From NCBI GenBank assembly GCA_002633005.1, contig NMRA01000810.1, forward strand, positions 1-50,552: a stretch of 50,552 nucleotides of DNA, read 5' to 3'. The notes under the pieces were generated by a model, which was not told the DNA's origin, made no database searches, and saw nothing but the letters and a program-made list of their open reading frames with translations. This document shows, in pieces, positions 1-11,915 of this stretch. Both the position numbers and the translations under genes were made by a program. This stretch comes from Phoronis australis. Lineage: Eukaryota; Phoronida; Phoronidae. Position 1 is the stretch's first letter; every line of letters begins with the position of its first letter.

Positions 1-1928
1 ACACATTTATATGTGGTCGCATATTGCCGTCATCTCTGTCTGGGCGTCCGCGGCTGTATCTCCTAAACCCCTCGCAAGATCTTATTGAAATTTGGCAGGT
101 ATGGTCCTATGAGGTTGACGACAAAGGTGACAAGTTTCGGAGCGACCCAAATACCGCTTTACCCTCTAGTGGGAATTTTCCTTTTTTATGTTCGCCTCTG
201 TATCTACAAAGGTCCTCAACCAATTTTCAGGAAATTTGGTACATAGACATCTAATAATGAGTTGACGCTATCCTTCTGTTTTTGGATGGATTTGAGACAT
301 TTTGCGCCATCTAGTGGCCATTTTTACTATTTTGGAGTCGTTTTTTTGGCATACACCCCTGTAACAACCAAACCACTATAAGGATGATTGTGAAAATTGG
401 CATGTATGTTCGTACTATGATGAAGACAGTTGACGATGATTTTCCGACGACTTCGACTACTGTGGCACTTCCTAGTGGCAGTTTTGTTTTTTTTTTGCGC
501 CCATGGCTGTATCTCCTAAACCGTTCGTAGGNGGATTTTTACGAAATTGTGTAAGCATAATAAAATATGATGTTAACAACAGAAGATGAAGACTTTTGGA
601 TGGACCCGACTACCGGTGTGCCCCCTAGTGGCAATTATAATTTTTTACGCTTACCTTTGTATCTTCAAAAGTCCTGAACAGACTTTCGTCAAATTTGGTA
701 TGTAGGCACCTATTAGTGAGATGACGCTATCCTCCCGTTTTCAGATGGATTCAACATAGTTTGCGCCACCTAGTGGCCATTTTTATACTGTTTTCGAGTC
801 TGTATTTTTGCGTCCACCCCTCTATCAACCAAACCGCTCAAAGGATGATTGTGAAAATTGGCGTGTATGTGCTTACTATAAAGAGGACAGCTGACAATGA
901 TTTTCAGACGATTTGGACTACTGCGACGCCTCCTAGTGGTAGTTTTGTTTTTTTGCGCCTATGGCTGCATCTCCTAAACCGTTCGCAGGATCTTTACGAA
1001 ATTTAATAAGTGTATTTATATTATGTTAACAACAGACGATGACAACTTTTGGACGGATCCGCCTACCAGTGTGCCCCCTAGTGGCAATTTTATTTTTTTA
1101 CATTTACCTCTGTATCTTCACAAGTCCTTAACAGATTTTATGAAATTTGGTATGTAGGCACCTATTAGTGCGATGACGCTATCTTACCGTTTTCGCATGG
1201 ATTTGACCTAGTTTGCGACACCCAGTGGCCATTTTTACTGTTTTTGAGTCTGTTTTTTGGCGTCCACCCCTCTATCAACCAAACCGCTATAAGTATGATT
1301 GTGAAAATTGGCATGTATGTTCTTACTATGAAGAGGACGGTTGACGCTGAATTTCCCATGACTTTGATTACTGTGGCGCCTCATAGTGGCAGTTTTTGTT
1401 TGCGCCCATGGCTGTATCTCCCAAACCGTTTGCAGGATCTTTACTAAATTTAGCAAGTGTATTTATGTGATGTTGACAACGGACGATGACGACTTTAGGA
1501 TGATTCTGACTACCGGTATGCCTCTAGTGGCAATTTAAGTATTTTACATTGACCTCTGTATTTTCATAGGTCTTCAGGTGTATACTTTGTATTTCTTCGA
1601 GACTATGAAGGAAAAGTTCTAAGTAGAAATTTGTTTCTGGCATTCTAATGCTGTGCTAATCTCGTATGTTGATAAATTTGTTTTTAATTCTGTTTCTGTG
1701 GTGCTTTAAGCAATTGATGTATAGGATGTGCTTGTATTATGAAGATCACTCACATTTTGCCCCTAGCGTATTAAGGAGACAATGACCATGCCTTTCCATT
1801 TTGCAAAGTACAACATACTACATATATGCCCTCTACTGGCCACTTTATGGTACCAATAAACAACCCTAGAAGGATACCGTATACGGTGGAATTGTGGGCG
1901 TATTTCAATGCTCTGCGTTGGTCTTGTT
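1..1928 (+). mobile_element. R1 element, Helentron/HINE-like, with internal 450-bp tandem array (copy 1)
   Basis: The window opens inside the 5' palindrome of the element (compare 46942-46969), so this copy is cut only at its very start. Units of about 450 bp follow; each is made of three diverged subunits of 143-161 bp marked by CTAGTGGC or a close variant (near 170, 312, 472, 626, 771, 930, 1079, 1230, 1385, 1525). From about 1560 a unique tail replaces the units and ends in the small hairpin CAATGCTCTGCGTTG (1906-1920) followed by GTCTTGTT. Terminal hairpin, subterminal palindrome and internal tandem repeats are known features of non-autonomous Helentron/HINE elements; the class assignment is inference. 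Short open frames inside are repeat-derived and not genes. A single N at 532 suggests a collapsed or unclosed array. Confidence 0.75.
306..1839 (-). promoter_or_regulatory. cluster of CTCF-core-like motifs in R1 copy 1
   Basis: Five perfect matches to CCASYAGRKGGC read on the - strand, at 306-317, 620-631, 765-776, 1073-1084 and 1828-1839, with several one-mismatch copies between them. Seen directly in the sequence; binding by CTCF is inference from the vertebrate consensus. Confidence 0.5.
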
Positions 1929-2830
1929 GAATTTGTTTTTGGCATCCGCCCTTCTACCAACCAAACTGCTCTAGGGATGATTTTGAAAGTTGGCATTGTT
2001 CTTACTGTGAAGAAGGCAACTGACGATGATTTTTCAATGACATTGGCTGCTGTATCACCACCTAGTGGTAGTTTTGTTTGTTTTTGTACCCATGGCTGTT
2101 TCTCCTAAACGCTCTACGGGGTCTTTATTGAATGTTGCTGGTATATTTATAAGTAGTTGACAACAGAGGTTGACGTCTTTCGGACGGATTGGACTACTGG
2201 TGTGCCCCCTAGCGATAGTTTTAAATTTTTCGTTTTCCTCTGTATGTTCAAAGGTTGTCAGCGAGCGGATTTTCATGAAATTTAGCAGACAGGCATGTAT
2301 TAGTGAGATGAGGCTATCATTCAGTTTTCGTTTGAATTCGAGAAATTTTGCGCCACATAGTGGCCATTTTTACTTTTTTCAAGTCTGTTTTTTTGCATCT
2401 GCCCCTCTGTCAACCAAACAACTCTAAGGATGATAGTGGAAATTGCTATGTTTGTTCCTCATATCAAGAGAAGGGCTGACGATGATTTTCCGAATGACCT
2501 CAACAACTGTGGCACTCCTAGTGAGATTTTTTACGCCAACGGCTGTATCTCCTAAACCCTCCACAGGATCTTCATTAAATTTAGCAATTAAGTGTATTTA
2601 TATGAACTTGGCAACAAACAATGACGACTTTCGGGGAGATCAGACTATGGGTGTGTCCCCTAGTGGCAACTTAGGTTTTTTAATTTTACCTCTGTATCTT
2701 CAAAGTTCTTCAAGGGATTTTCATAAATTTGGCAGATACGCATCTATCAGTGATCGTTGTCCCTATCGTTTGCTGAGTGGACTCAGTCTCAGAAAGGTAT
2801 TGGAAAAACTGCAACGTCAGTTTTCCTCAC
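1929..2830 (+). repeat. second, diverged and truncated R1 copy
   Basis: Directly after the end of the first copy the R1 unit pattern resumes in the same orientation: boxes near 2057, 2207, 2357, 2518 and 2671 have drifted from CTAGTGGC more than those of copy 1. No 5' palindrome and no 3' tail are seen, so this is a fragment, probably older. The similarity fades at about 2760-2830. Confidence 0.65.
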
Positions 2831-3294
2831 AAACTGTAGGTAGATGAATTAACGGCGACATGAAGTTATAGTAACTTCATTATGCTGCTTGAAAACGCAG
2901 TGTGATAAGACCAAGAGGAAGGGTCACAAATGAAACACCTGAATCCCTAGTGGCCATATTGCCACAGAGTCCGATACTAGCCTCCACGAATGAGCAAATG
3001 AGCTAACTCGAAAGCAATAACAAACTCCCAGTTCTTCTCTGGCGTAGAGGTTACGTTGTAATCGGAGTAAGGATCATTAGTTCATACAGGTTCAGTAAGT
3101 ATCGTAGCCAACATAAGCAGTTGAATTTTTGACAGAAAGAACTAACTCATCACACCTGAAGCCAACTATGAGTTTTTGAACATAAAAGAGACTACAATAC
3201 CTTAGATACATGGTTAGAACCAGTGACCTAAATATACTTTAGCTCACTGGTGTAATATTTTGTGTACTATCAAGATGAAGGTAAAAGAGACTTC
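2831..3294. other. intergenic, no gene seen
   Basis: No convincing coding frame. One isolated CCTAGTGGCC box at about 2945 suggests a last worn R1 remnant. Confidence 0.5.
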
Positions 3295-3493
3295 AAGGTA
3301 CCTAAACTACAGGGTCATCTGACTCATAAACATGGGCACGGACGCATGAACACAACTCATGGACCTGCAAACACCGTCCACCGACTCACAAGAACGGACT
3401 CACAAAACACGATCCACGCACCCAAATACACGGGACATGGACTCATATTCACGAGGAAACACGATTAACGGGACCGTGTAGTTTAGGTACCTT
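3295..3493. mobile_element. short MITE with ~22-bp terminal inverted repeats
   Basis: Both ends carry AAGGTACCTAAACTACA in opposite orientation, continuing to about 22 bp with one mismatch. The interior is rich in short CACRGACTCA-like words and encodes nothing convincing. I do not see a clear target duplication, so the superfamily cannot be assigned. Confidence 0.65.
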
Positions 3494-3699
3494 GGACTTG
3501 TTTCTATGTAAATAGATTATCTATTAAATGAACTGAACAGTATGATGAACAAAGGGTGACTGAGGTTACACAGCTACTCATAAGCATGCACTATAAACAT
3601 GTTTGTTGCCAAGACTACTTAATGTGGTTGCCATGATTAATTATTCTGACAGTCAGTCTAAACAAATACTGGAAGTGAACAATGAGCTCATCATGTTAC

Positions 3700-3867
3700 A
3701 ATTGGTAGAATATTGTCTGGTGACCAGGAGAGTGGACCTGAGTTTGTGTGCAATCAATTGGTAGAATATTGTCTGATGACCAGGAGAGTGGACCTGAGTT
3801 TGTGTGCAATCAATTGGTAGAATATTGTCTGATGACCAGGAGAGTGGACCTGAGTTTGTGTGCAATC
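3700..3867. repeat. 56-bp tandem repeat, three copies
   Basis: Three near-identical 56-bp units begin at 3700, 3756 and 3812, each starting AATTGGTAGAATATTGTCTG. The only change noticed is a single GGTGACC/GATGACC difference in the first unit. An open frame crosses it on the - strand only because 56 bp is not divisible by three and no stop falls in it; it is not a gene. Confidence 0.9.
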
Positions 3868-6800
3868 AGTATCTTAAACTACTAAGAAAAGATACTTAAT
3901 AGTAAAAACAAGCAGTCCCCTTCAGACATCATGGTAATACAAACTACAGCGGTGTACTGAAAAAAGACTTAGGAAATTATATGTCAAACATCAAGCTATG
4001 TTGGTAAATGAACATTGTAACCTTTACAGATTACCCTATTTATTATTCCTGTGTAGTATCCAGCATTCCATCCTATCATGCGAACTTGTCCTAGATAGCT
4101 TCATATCCTTATTTTCACCATTGATATGAACAAAATGCCACCTACAGTAACCGCCTTGCTTGGAACACTCACAGTATCAAAGTAGTTCAAATCTGTGTCC
4201 CAGAGCTGACAATACAAAAGCAATCAGATAGATACCACTAGTTGGTATTTAGGAATGGGAACATTCTAATTTTAGCACCATTACAATGGTCATTGTAACT
4301 GCTGTAAATGTATTGTTAATAGACTAAAGACTGAAGTAAACAGAGATTACATGGGCAATGTCACACACTGTGTAGACCAAATAAACAAAGTCAAACTGAA
4401 GCTAGAAACACTGAGCTCACATTGGCAATCAGAATTTTTGCCTTCATTCCATCACATAGCTTGCTACACTGAAGTTTGGTTTTATCAAAGTAATGTGTCA
4501 TAGATGCCTTGCACAAAATTGAAAGTTATTGCAGAATTCTTCCTGCATGAGCTCTTGCCATAAGTCATCGGGGAAAAAATTCACTTCTGGTAAGCATTTC
4601 TTTCACTCTCAGTTTTACTTTTATGTTTCCCACTATCTCACTGGTAAAGCATCAGTACTATAAACAGATAGCAAGATCAGCTTTTTAAGTAAAAATGAAG
4701 TCCAATAAGCAAATTGTGTCATAGTTGGAAAAAAGTTTTGTTATTGAGACAATTTAATAGCAGCTGTGTTAAATTAAGACAACAATATTTTAAATAAAAT
4801 ATGTTCACAATTTATGAAGAATGTCATGGATGTAACTTGCAAGTATCTTACCACTTCACATCTGGAATACTGGTAGTGTTTTGTAAACTTCAAATAGAAA
4901 TCAATTGTCCTTCAAAATGCTAAAAAGAATTTGTTTATTCCCACTCAGTGTTTCAAAAGGACATTACGCCAATCAAATTATAACAAAACCTTCACATTTT
5001 TGAAACATAACAAATAAAATAAATGATGTGAAAGTCCATGTAACCCAGAACCACAAAAAAGTTATCAATTCTGAAGTCGATCTATAATTCACAGCTTTCA
5101 ATTAAGATATCTTTAACAATTCACCTATGTTTTCATTCAATTCCAATACAAGGTTCTAAAGAATTAATCAACATTAAAATGCAGCATTCCTGTCAGTTAT
5201 GTTTCAATTCTATTCTACTGAAAATAAAGCACCTGTCGGAGTGTCGATGTAAACAGCGCAGTTAACTGGACCGTTCATACTGGCTTCGGTAGTTAATGAC
5301 CATCGAAGTCAAGGGTTGGTGACGTTGACTTCATCGAAGTTATCGCAAGGTAGCGCTGCACGCTAGGATTTTTTTCAATGTGATAATTTGGGAACATTTA
5401 AATGTGCTAAATGACATTAAACTCATTTTTAATTCAATTGGTTATCATTAGAGCAAAAAATAAGTAGCTATTAGTGACGGCACTACTCTGTAACTGTTGA
5501 CGATAACAGTGGCACCTGGCGATAACTTCGATTGGACCGGAGATAAGCGTTCATACTGCACCACAACATCCCAAACCATCAAAGCATCGACATTAGTATG
5601 AAAGGCCCTTAAGACAAAGTCCATGGTTGTGGTTCAGACTGGGCAGAAATAGTTTTTGAATTGCTGTGCATTTGTGCCAAAGGAGATGTGTCTGTAGCCC
5701 ATTACAAATTGAAGTTATGATTTTAATGTTACTTGACCAATTATTGTACTACACAGATTCTTAAAAACATTACAAAGAACATTTCAGCAAAGTCAGAGGG
5801 CAACTTAATGAAACTCATAGTATTACTAAGCAGTAAGTCTGAATCTGTGTAGTATTTCACCTATTTCACTCAAAATAAACTAGTTCTTTTAACAAGTAAA
5901 TAAACTGAACAGACATTCTTTATAGTTCAAGGGCAATGTGTTACAAATTGGTATAAGGAATAAAAAGCTAAAACCTACTCTACAAGGAAATGAGATTACT
6001 ATTAGTTGCAAGATTGTTTGAGGGTTAGGTTACGTTAGGGAAATGAGACTATGCATTTTAGTCGAAAATTGGTGAATTTCCTATTTTAAACAATTCTGCG
6101 CTTTCCTCATTATGCACTTCCCAAAACAAAAAATACGTGATAAAAATGTGGTAATTATTAAAAACATTTGCTGTGAAATCAACACTGTGGCAGGTTTATG
6201 GCAAGTTAAATGTGTAAAAATTGGTTAATAAGTTTTTAATAATTTTTATACAAAGTGCTTTATGAAAAACTCAATGCTTAGTTGTTGACCACTTGTATCA
6301 TTAGGAGGTGACACCAACAAGAAAACAATACATTACAGAAAGGGTCAATATATATGGCTACATCAGGCTACATTTGAATTTTCACAATTCTAATTCCAAA
6401 AGCAAGTTTTCAGTCAGCAGCTTTTCTGCTGACTTTTCCTAGATTTAGATTGACAACAGATGCTCACCAATGTGTCAAATCTTCCTTTTTGTTCCCTCAC
6501 AGTTAGGCAGCTGCACAAAATAATGTGAAAGTGAACAACAATAAATTTTGTAAACCACGCTGCCTGACCTAACCCTAACCTCCACTTTCACTTTGACATG
6601 ATTCTCTAAACAGTGTTGAGCTGGGAACAGATTTTGGACTTGGCCTGCCAAGCTCTCAGTTGTTTAGTCTTGTGTTTGTAAGCAAGCATATGTGAAGTTC
6701 CTGACCTGGCATAATTGGATGATTCTGGCTGGGCCATATGGTTAAGACATTAAATGTATCTTGGTGTAATGAGTTCTCTGTGTATGGGTCTTTTGTTTTA

Positions 6801-7251
6801 AGTTTAACAGTGGTGTTTTAGGAGATTTAATTGAAAGATATCATGAAAATTAGAAAACATTTCTTTGTGTTATATGATGGTTGGAAGACTATAATAGTCC
6901 ATATCTCTATGCCATAAAGAAATCTTGTTGAAGAAACGTAGTGACACAAATATACACATTTCCGTGGTGCATGCGGACACAGTGAAATAGGCCTACCCTC
7001 CACTATATGAAAAATGACCCATATAAACTCAACTTGGAAACACCAGCCACTCGCATGTGGAAATCCTGCTGTTACTTGTCCAAGTAATTATATGCATTTA
7101 CTAATTAGGTATTCACAAGTGGTATTTATTCTCTTACTTCACATTTTTTGACGTGACAAAAGGATTGTCATTTTCGAGTTCTTTTATTGGCATTTAATGA
7201 TTCTTTATTGTTGTTGAAGAAGGTCAGGCCAAAATTTGGGACCCAGTCAAC
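3868..7251. other. gene-free AT-rich intergenic DNA
   Basis: No coding exon, tRNA or clear regulatory element recognised. A possible old MITE lies at about 5230-5610: the word TCGAAGTTATCGC occurs on the + strand near 5335 and inverted near 5520, and GTTCATACTG words lie near both ends, but the ends do not pair cleanly. The rest is low-complexity A/T sequence. Confidence 0.55.
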
Positions 7252-7352
7252 CTCATGTTTACTGACTTTCTAAAACCGCTCTGAGGTGGTGGCGTATTGC
7301 AACTATTATTAAAATCTCTTGGTCTATTTACACCGACCTCGAGTCTATATAC

Positions 7353-7400
7353 ACTGTCACGACGTTTCGGTCGGTCTATTCGCCGGCCGTCATCTGGTGT
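7353..7400 (-). ncRNA. hammerhead-ribozyme-like motif (left, inverted copy)
   Basis: Read on the - strand: CACCAGATGACGGCCGG, then a loop with GAATAGA, then CCGACCGAAACGTCGTG. CAGATGA differs from the core CUGAUGA by one base, and stem II has about seven pairs with one mismatch. CAC and GTG could start stem I around the expected cleavage point after GTC. It is closer to the consensus than the right copy, but still imperfect. Confidence 0.45.
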
Positions 7401-7440
7401 TCCCGCGTTCTTAGAAAAACACCACTACACCACGGAGTCA

Positions 7441-7532
7441 TGACTCCGTGGTGAAGTGGTTAAGGTGCTGGACTCTTAATTATCTGTAGTTTCAGAAGTC
7501 GTGGGTTCAAATCTTGCCTAGGACAAAAAATC
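7441..7532 (+). repeat. tRNA-derived SINE head (pol III promoter)
   Basis: The A box TGGTGAAGTGG at 7449-7459 fits TRGYNNARNGG exactly. The B box GGTTCAAATCT at 7504-7514 differs from GGTTCRANNCC in its last base. The long stretch between them resembles class II tRNAs (Leu/Ser) with a variable arm, while GGACTCTTAAT resembles a Lys anticodon arm. The acceptor stem does not close, so this is a SINE promoter and not a functional tRNA gene. Confidence 0.7.
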
Positions 7533-7583
7533 ACACCATGAGTGTACCACATATCCGTGCTCGTTCTTCTAAGAACGCGGGAA

Positions 7584-7629
7584 CACCTGTCGATGGCCGG
7601 AGAATAGACCGACCGAAACGTCGTGACAG
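7584..7629 (+). ncRNA. degenerate hammerhead-ribozyme-like motif (right copy)
   Basis: A GC-rich arm, an AATAGA-type loop and GACCGACCGAAACGTCGTGAC are in the order expected for stem II, the GAAA core and a very short self-complementary stem III (ACGT), as in type I hammerheads of Penelope-like elements. CTGTC and GACAG could close stem I. The CUGAUGA core is damaged here (CTGTCGATGG), so activity is unlikely in this copy. Confidence 0.4.
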
Positions 7630-7697
7630 AGTAAATAGACTAGAGGTCGGTGTAAATAGACCAAGAGATTTTAAAAATAGTTGTCTCATGTTTACTG

Positions 7698-8216
7698 TTA
7701 GGTATAGTGAAGTATACTGCAGTTGCAACTTCACTCCAGCCTCGCTATATCACAATAAGTACTGTGTTGTAATTTTATTGAGTGTTAACTAGCTTTAAAT
7801 GTCAAGTATCAAACAGTTGCTCTGATTTTAAAATCAAAGTTTTAACTTGTCTTATTTCATATCTTGATTCTCAAAAACCTACATGTCCCAGACTGTTTAG
7901 GAGCTGTTTCAATTAAATGCAAGTGCTAGTTGAAAACATTCTTAGAATGTGCTCACCAAATGGCACCATAAAAGCAGCTGGACAGATTGTGGCAAACAAT
8001 TTATGGTTGCAACTGGGATGTCCCCAACCTCAACAAACTCCAACCTCTTGAAATGTTTATCTAAAACATGCTTTATCAGTTAGTTGTCAAGGTTACGAAC
8101 TTAAGCGGCCTTTTCAAACTGCCTGTAACTAAAGGATTTACAATACAGCTGGATTGGTAAGACTGTACACTGAACTTAATGTAGATATATGCAGTATAAT
8201 ATTTGATTTCATTCAA
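7698..8216. other. intergenic, nothing recognised
   Basis: AT-rich, with frequent stops in all frames and no repeat structure seen. Confidence 0.5.
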
Positions 8217-10752
8217 CAAGAAATAATTACTTCATAAGCATTCAGTCAAAGTTGGAAAAATCTTTCAATTTTGAGTAAAATTAATTGCTGGGTTTTTTAT
8301 TATTCCTGACTATCTGTTCATTATCAATCTCACTGCAATGATGGGAAACCCCCATTTCAGTTGATACTTCGTATCATGGTGATGACAAAATGAATTCATG
8401 GATCATCCTTATCATTATTCAAAGTTAAGTAATAAGAAATTTCATAAATTATTCTAACTGGTGAAAAGACGTGCATGAAAATTATATCAACCGTGCGTTA
8501 AAATGTGAATTTTTGTGAAACATCATGTACCATTCATAGGAATTCAGAAATGGTTTATAAGAATTGGATTTAATTAGATTTGTTTGCAAGCTACCAGTTA
8601 CATTTCTTTTCCAATCAATGTGGAATTTACACAAAACGTGTATCGGGAGTAGCTCGAAGCCTATTGTATTTGGTTGAAATCAGACGCAAGATGGCACTGT
8701 AGATACCATTTTTCGCTGTCTTGGTTTGCGGAGCCATAGCTTTACAGGTTCTAGAATTTTTCTGATTTCTTTTTAGGGGAAAAATCGTTTAAATGACCAT
8801 AAGAAGTGTCCAATTTGTTTTTTTCCTTAGGACTTACTGTTTTGGAGTTATTCAAAATTTTCCGGCGACTGCTAGATAATCGAATCAATTTTTGTTCGGT
8901 ATCTCTGGCAACACTTGCCGTATCTTACTTGAAGCCAGTATATAGATAGTGCTATCTGCATTGTGCCATCTATTTCTCACTATGACCTACCTTTTTCGAG
9001 ATATTCAAGATTTACTAGCCACATGAATGTTCTTCTGTTGACTTACCGGTACTTTTAGCTGCACTTCTGTCGCCTATTATATTCGTGACAGAGATTGTAT
9101 TTTTTGTCTGATTGACATTGATTTACTTAGTGTTTATCTAGTCAAAAGTGCGAGGACTGGTTTGTGGATGAACATGTACATCAATTTTCAATCGTTAGAA
9201 TGGTTTGGTTAATAGAGAGGTGGATGCCAAAAAAAACAGACTCTAAAACAGTAAAAATGGCCATGAGGTGGCACAAAATACCTCAAATCCATCAGAAAAC
9301 AGCAGGATAGCGTCACCGTACCAATACGATGTCTATATTTCAAGTTTTTCGAAACTCTGTTGAGGACCCTTGAATATACAGAAGTAAACGTAAAAACTAA
9401 AATTGCCACTGGGGGTTGTAACGGTAGTCCGATTCATGCAAAAGTCATCATCATTTGTTGTCAACATCGCATAAATGTACTTGCNCAAGAAATAATTACT
9501 TCATAAGCATTCAGTCAAAGTTGGAAAAATCTTTCAATTTTGAGTAAAATTAATTGCTGGGTTTTTTATTATTCCTGGCTATCTGTTCATTATCAATCTC
9601 ACTGCAATGATGGGAAACCCCCATTTCAGTTGATACTTCGTATCATGGTGATGACAAAATGAATTCATGAATAATCCTTATCATTATTCATAATTAAGTA
9701 ATAAGAAATTTCATAAATTATTCTAACTGGTGAAAAGACTGCATGAAAATTATATCAATCGTGCGTTAAAATGTGAATTTTTGTGAAACATCATGTACCA
9801 TTCATAGGAATTCAGAAATGGTTTATAAGAATTGGATTTAATTAGATTTGTTTGCAAGCTACGAGTTACATTTCTTTTCCAATCAATGTGGAATTTACAC
9901 AAAACGTGTATCGTGAGTAGCTCGAAGCCTATTGTATTAGGTTGAAATCAGACGCAAGATGGCACTGTAGATACCATTTTTCGCTGTCTTGGTTTGCGGA
10001 GCCATAGTTTTACAGGTTCTAGAATTTTTCTGATTTCTTTTTTGAGGAAAAATAATTTAAATGATCATAAGAAGTGTCCAATTTGTTTTTTTCCTTAGGA
10101 CTTACTGTTTTGGAGTTATTCAAAATTTTCCGGTGACCGCTAGATAATCGAATCAATTTTTGTTCGGCATCTCTAGCAACACTTGCCGGATCTTTCTTGA
10201 AGCCAGTATATAGATAGTGCTATCTGCATTGTGCCATCTATTTCTCACTATGACCTACCTTTTTCGAGATGTTCAAGATTTACTAGCCACATGAATGTTC
10301 TTCTGTTGACTTACCGGTACTTTTAGCTGCACTTCGGTCGCCTATTATATTCGTGACAGAGATTGTATTTTTTGTCTGATTGACATTGATTTACTAAGTG
10401 TTTATCTAGTCAAAAGCACGAGGACAGGTTTGTAGAGGAACATATACACCAACTTTCAATCGTTAGAATGGTTTGGTTGATAGAGAGGTGGGTGCCAAAA
10501 AAAACAGACTCAAAAACAGTAAAAATGGCCATGAGGTGGCGCAAAATACCTCAAATCCATCAGAAAACGGCAGGATAGCGTCGCCTTACCAATAAGATGT
10601 CTATATTTCAAATTTTTCGAAACTCTGTTGAGGACCCTTGAATATACAGAGGTAAACGTAAAAACTAAAATTGCCACTGGGGGGCGTAACGGTAGTCCGA
10701 TTCATGCAAAAGTCATCATCATTTGTTGTCAACATCGCATAAATGTACTTGC
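8217..10752. repeat. 1.27-kb direct duplication across a single N, probably an unmerged contig overlap
   Basis: Bases 8217-9484 and 9486-10752 are nearly identical along their whole length, with scattered single-base changes. The only base between them is the N at 9485. The left copy ends exactly at the N, and the right copy starts exactly with the sequence found at 8217. This dovetail is what two overlapping allelic contigs look like when joined without merging. Real content per haplotype is about 0.95 kb of unknown sequence plus about 0.3 kb of reversed R1 repeat. Confidence 0.85.
9190..9484 (-). repeat. R1 fragment, reverse orientation (left side of the false duplication)
   Basis: GGTTTGGTTAATAGAGAGG, the GGCCATGAGGTGG box and a TTGCCACTGGGGG box are the reverse complement of R1 units, and worn. 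It is the duplicate of 10450-10752. Confidence 0.7.
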
Positions 10753-11310
10753 AACATTAAGTAAAAGATCCTACTAACGGTTTAGAAGATTCAGCCATGG
10801 GTGCAAAAAAAACTGCAACTAGGAGGCGCCACATTTCTCGAAGTCGTCGGAAAATCGTCGTCAGCTGCACTTAACACAGTAGGAACATATCCGTCAATTT
10901 TCAAAATCATCCCCAGAGCGGTTTGGTTGATAAAAGGGCGGATGCCAAAAACAGACTTGAAAACAATAAAAATGGCCACCAGGTGGCGCAAAGTGCCTCG
11001 AATCCATTCGAAAACGGGAGGATGGCATCATCTCACTAATAGATGCCTAACTGCTAAATTTTATGAAAATCCATTGAAAACCTTCAAAGATACAGAGGTA
11101 AGCGTAAAAAATTAATATTGCCACTAGGGGGCACACCAGTAGTTGGAGAGGTCCGAAATTCGTTGTCATCTGTCGTCAGCTTAATATGAACACACCTGCC
11201 AAATCTCATCCAGATCCTGTGAGGGGTTTAGGAGATACAGCTGAGGATGCCTGACGCCCAGACAGAGATGACAGCAATATGCGACCACATATAAATATGT
11301 GGGCCCATAA
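10440..11310 (-). mobile_element. R1 element copy, reverse orientation, with 5' palindrome
   Basis: R1 units run right to left, with boxes near 10527, 10674, 10813, 10978 and 11121. They end at 11278-11309 in the terminal palindrome TATGCGACCACATAT / ATATGTGGGCCCATA, the inverse of the start of the copy at 46.9 kb. No 3' tail hairpin (CAACGCAGAGCGTTG on this strand) is found, so the element is truncated at its 3' end or merges into the unknown sequence at 9.5-10.4 kb. Confidence 0.75.
10976..11132 (+). promoter_or_regulatory. two CTCF-core-like motifs, forward orientation
   Basis: CCACCAGGTGGC at 10976-10987, in the wider context TGGCCACCAGGTGGCGC, and CCACTAGGGGGC at 11121-11132 both fit CCASYAGRKGGC perfectly on the + strand. 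A near match with one change (CCACTGGGGGGC) lies at about 10674. Confidence 0.5.
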
Positions 11311-11639
11311 AAATAAAATTGATGAGTTTCTAGACATCTAGCCTACTATATTTTAATCTCCAACAGAAAGACAATCACTGAAAAGATGAGTCTTAAAGTG
11401 AAAGTGAGGTCACAAGGCAGATCTATTTTGTGACGAAAATGAAAGCATAGAAGCGCTGACATTAAACTTGTCATTGTGCTTTTTCTCCTCCGTTTCAAAG
11501 GGGTGGGGGGTGCAAAATGGAAATTATTATCTATTCTGGGCTTGTGATTTGTTGGCATGACAAGACCATAGCAACCGTGATGACTATGATCACATTAGTG
11601 GATTACAATACCACAACATGATGAGCATAGTCACAATGA

Positions 11640-11915
11640 TTCGGGGTGTACCCAGACGCTGAGAGAAAAATCCACAACACACTTTTATGAGTACACCGAA
11701 AATGATTTGGAGTGTACTCAGAGCCTGAGAGCAGAATACACCAACACAATTTTATAAGTACACCCAAAATGGTTGGGGGTGTACCCAGAGCTTCAAAACT
11801 GAATACACAAACACAATTTTATGAGTACCCCGAAAATGATTTGGGGTGTACTCAGAGCCTGAGAGCTGAATACACAAACACAATTTTGAGTACATACAAA
11901 ATGGTTTGGGTTGTA
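11640..11915. repeat. ~67-bp tandem repeat, four to five diverged copies
   Basis: GGGTGTACCCAGAGC-like words recur about every 67 bp (near 11643, 11707, 11773, 11842, 11908), separated by AATACACAAACACAATTTTATGAGTAC-type spacers. Neighbouring copies differ by several bases, so the array is old. Open frames on both strands here are by-products of the repeat. Confidence 0.8.

Larger units (their letters stand above)
7265..7684. mobile_element. inverted (head-to-head) tRNA-SINE with hammerhead-like body, flanked by 13-bp target duplication
   Basis: CTCATGTTTACTG occurs exactly at 7252-7264 and 7685-7697, so the 420 bp between look like one insertion. Inside, two copies of the same element meet head to head: the - strand copy runs from 7440 leftward and the + copy from 7441 rightward. 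Their joint is a perfect 26-bp palindrome (7428-7453). The + copy has a full tRNA-like head (7441-7532); the - copy lacks most of it. Both carry the same body with GACCGAAACGTCGTGACAG near 7611-7629 and its inverse near 7354-7372. A tRNA promoter plus a hammerhead-like body resembles retrozymes or Penelope-linked SINEs. Insertion by target-primed reverse transcription with inversion is inference. Confidence 0.7.

Noticed and set aside
7441-7532. functional tRNA gene
   Set aside because: The A box is good, but the acceptor stem does not pair, the B box has a mismatch and the sequence runs into a repeated body; it is a SINE head.
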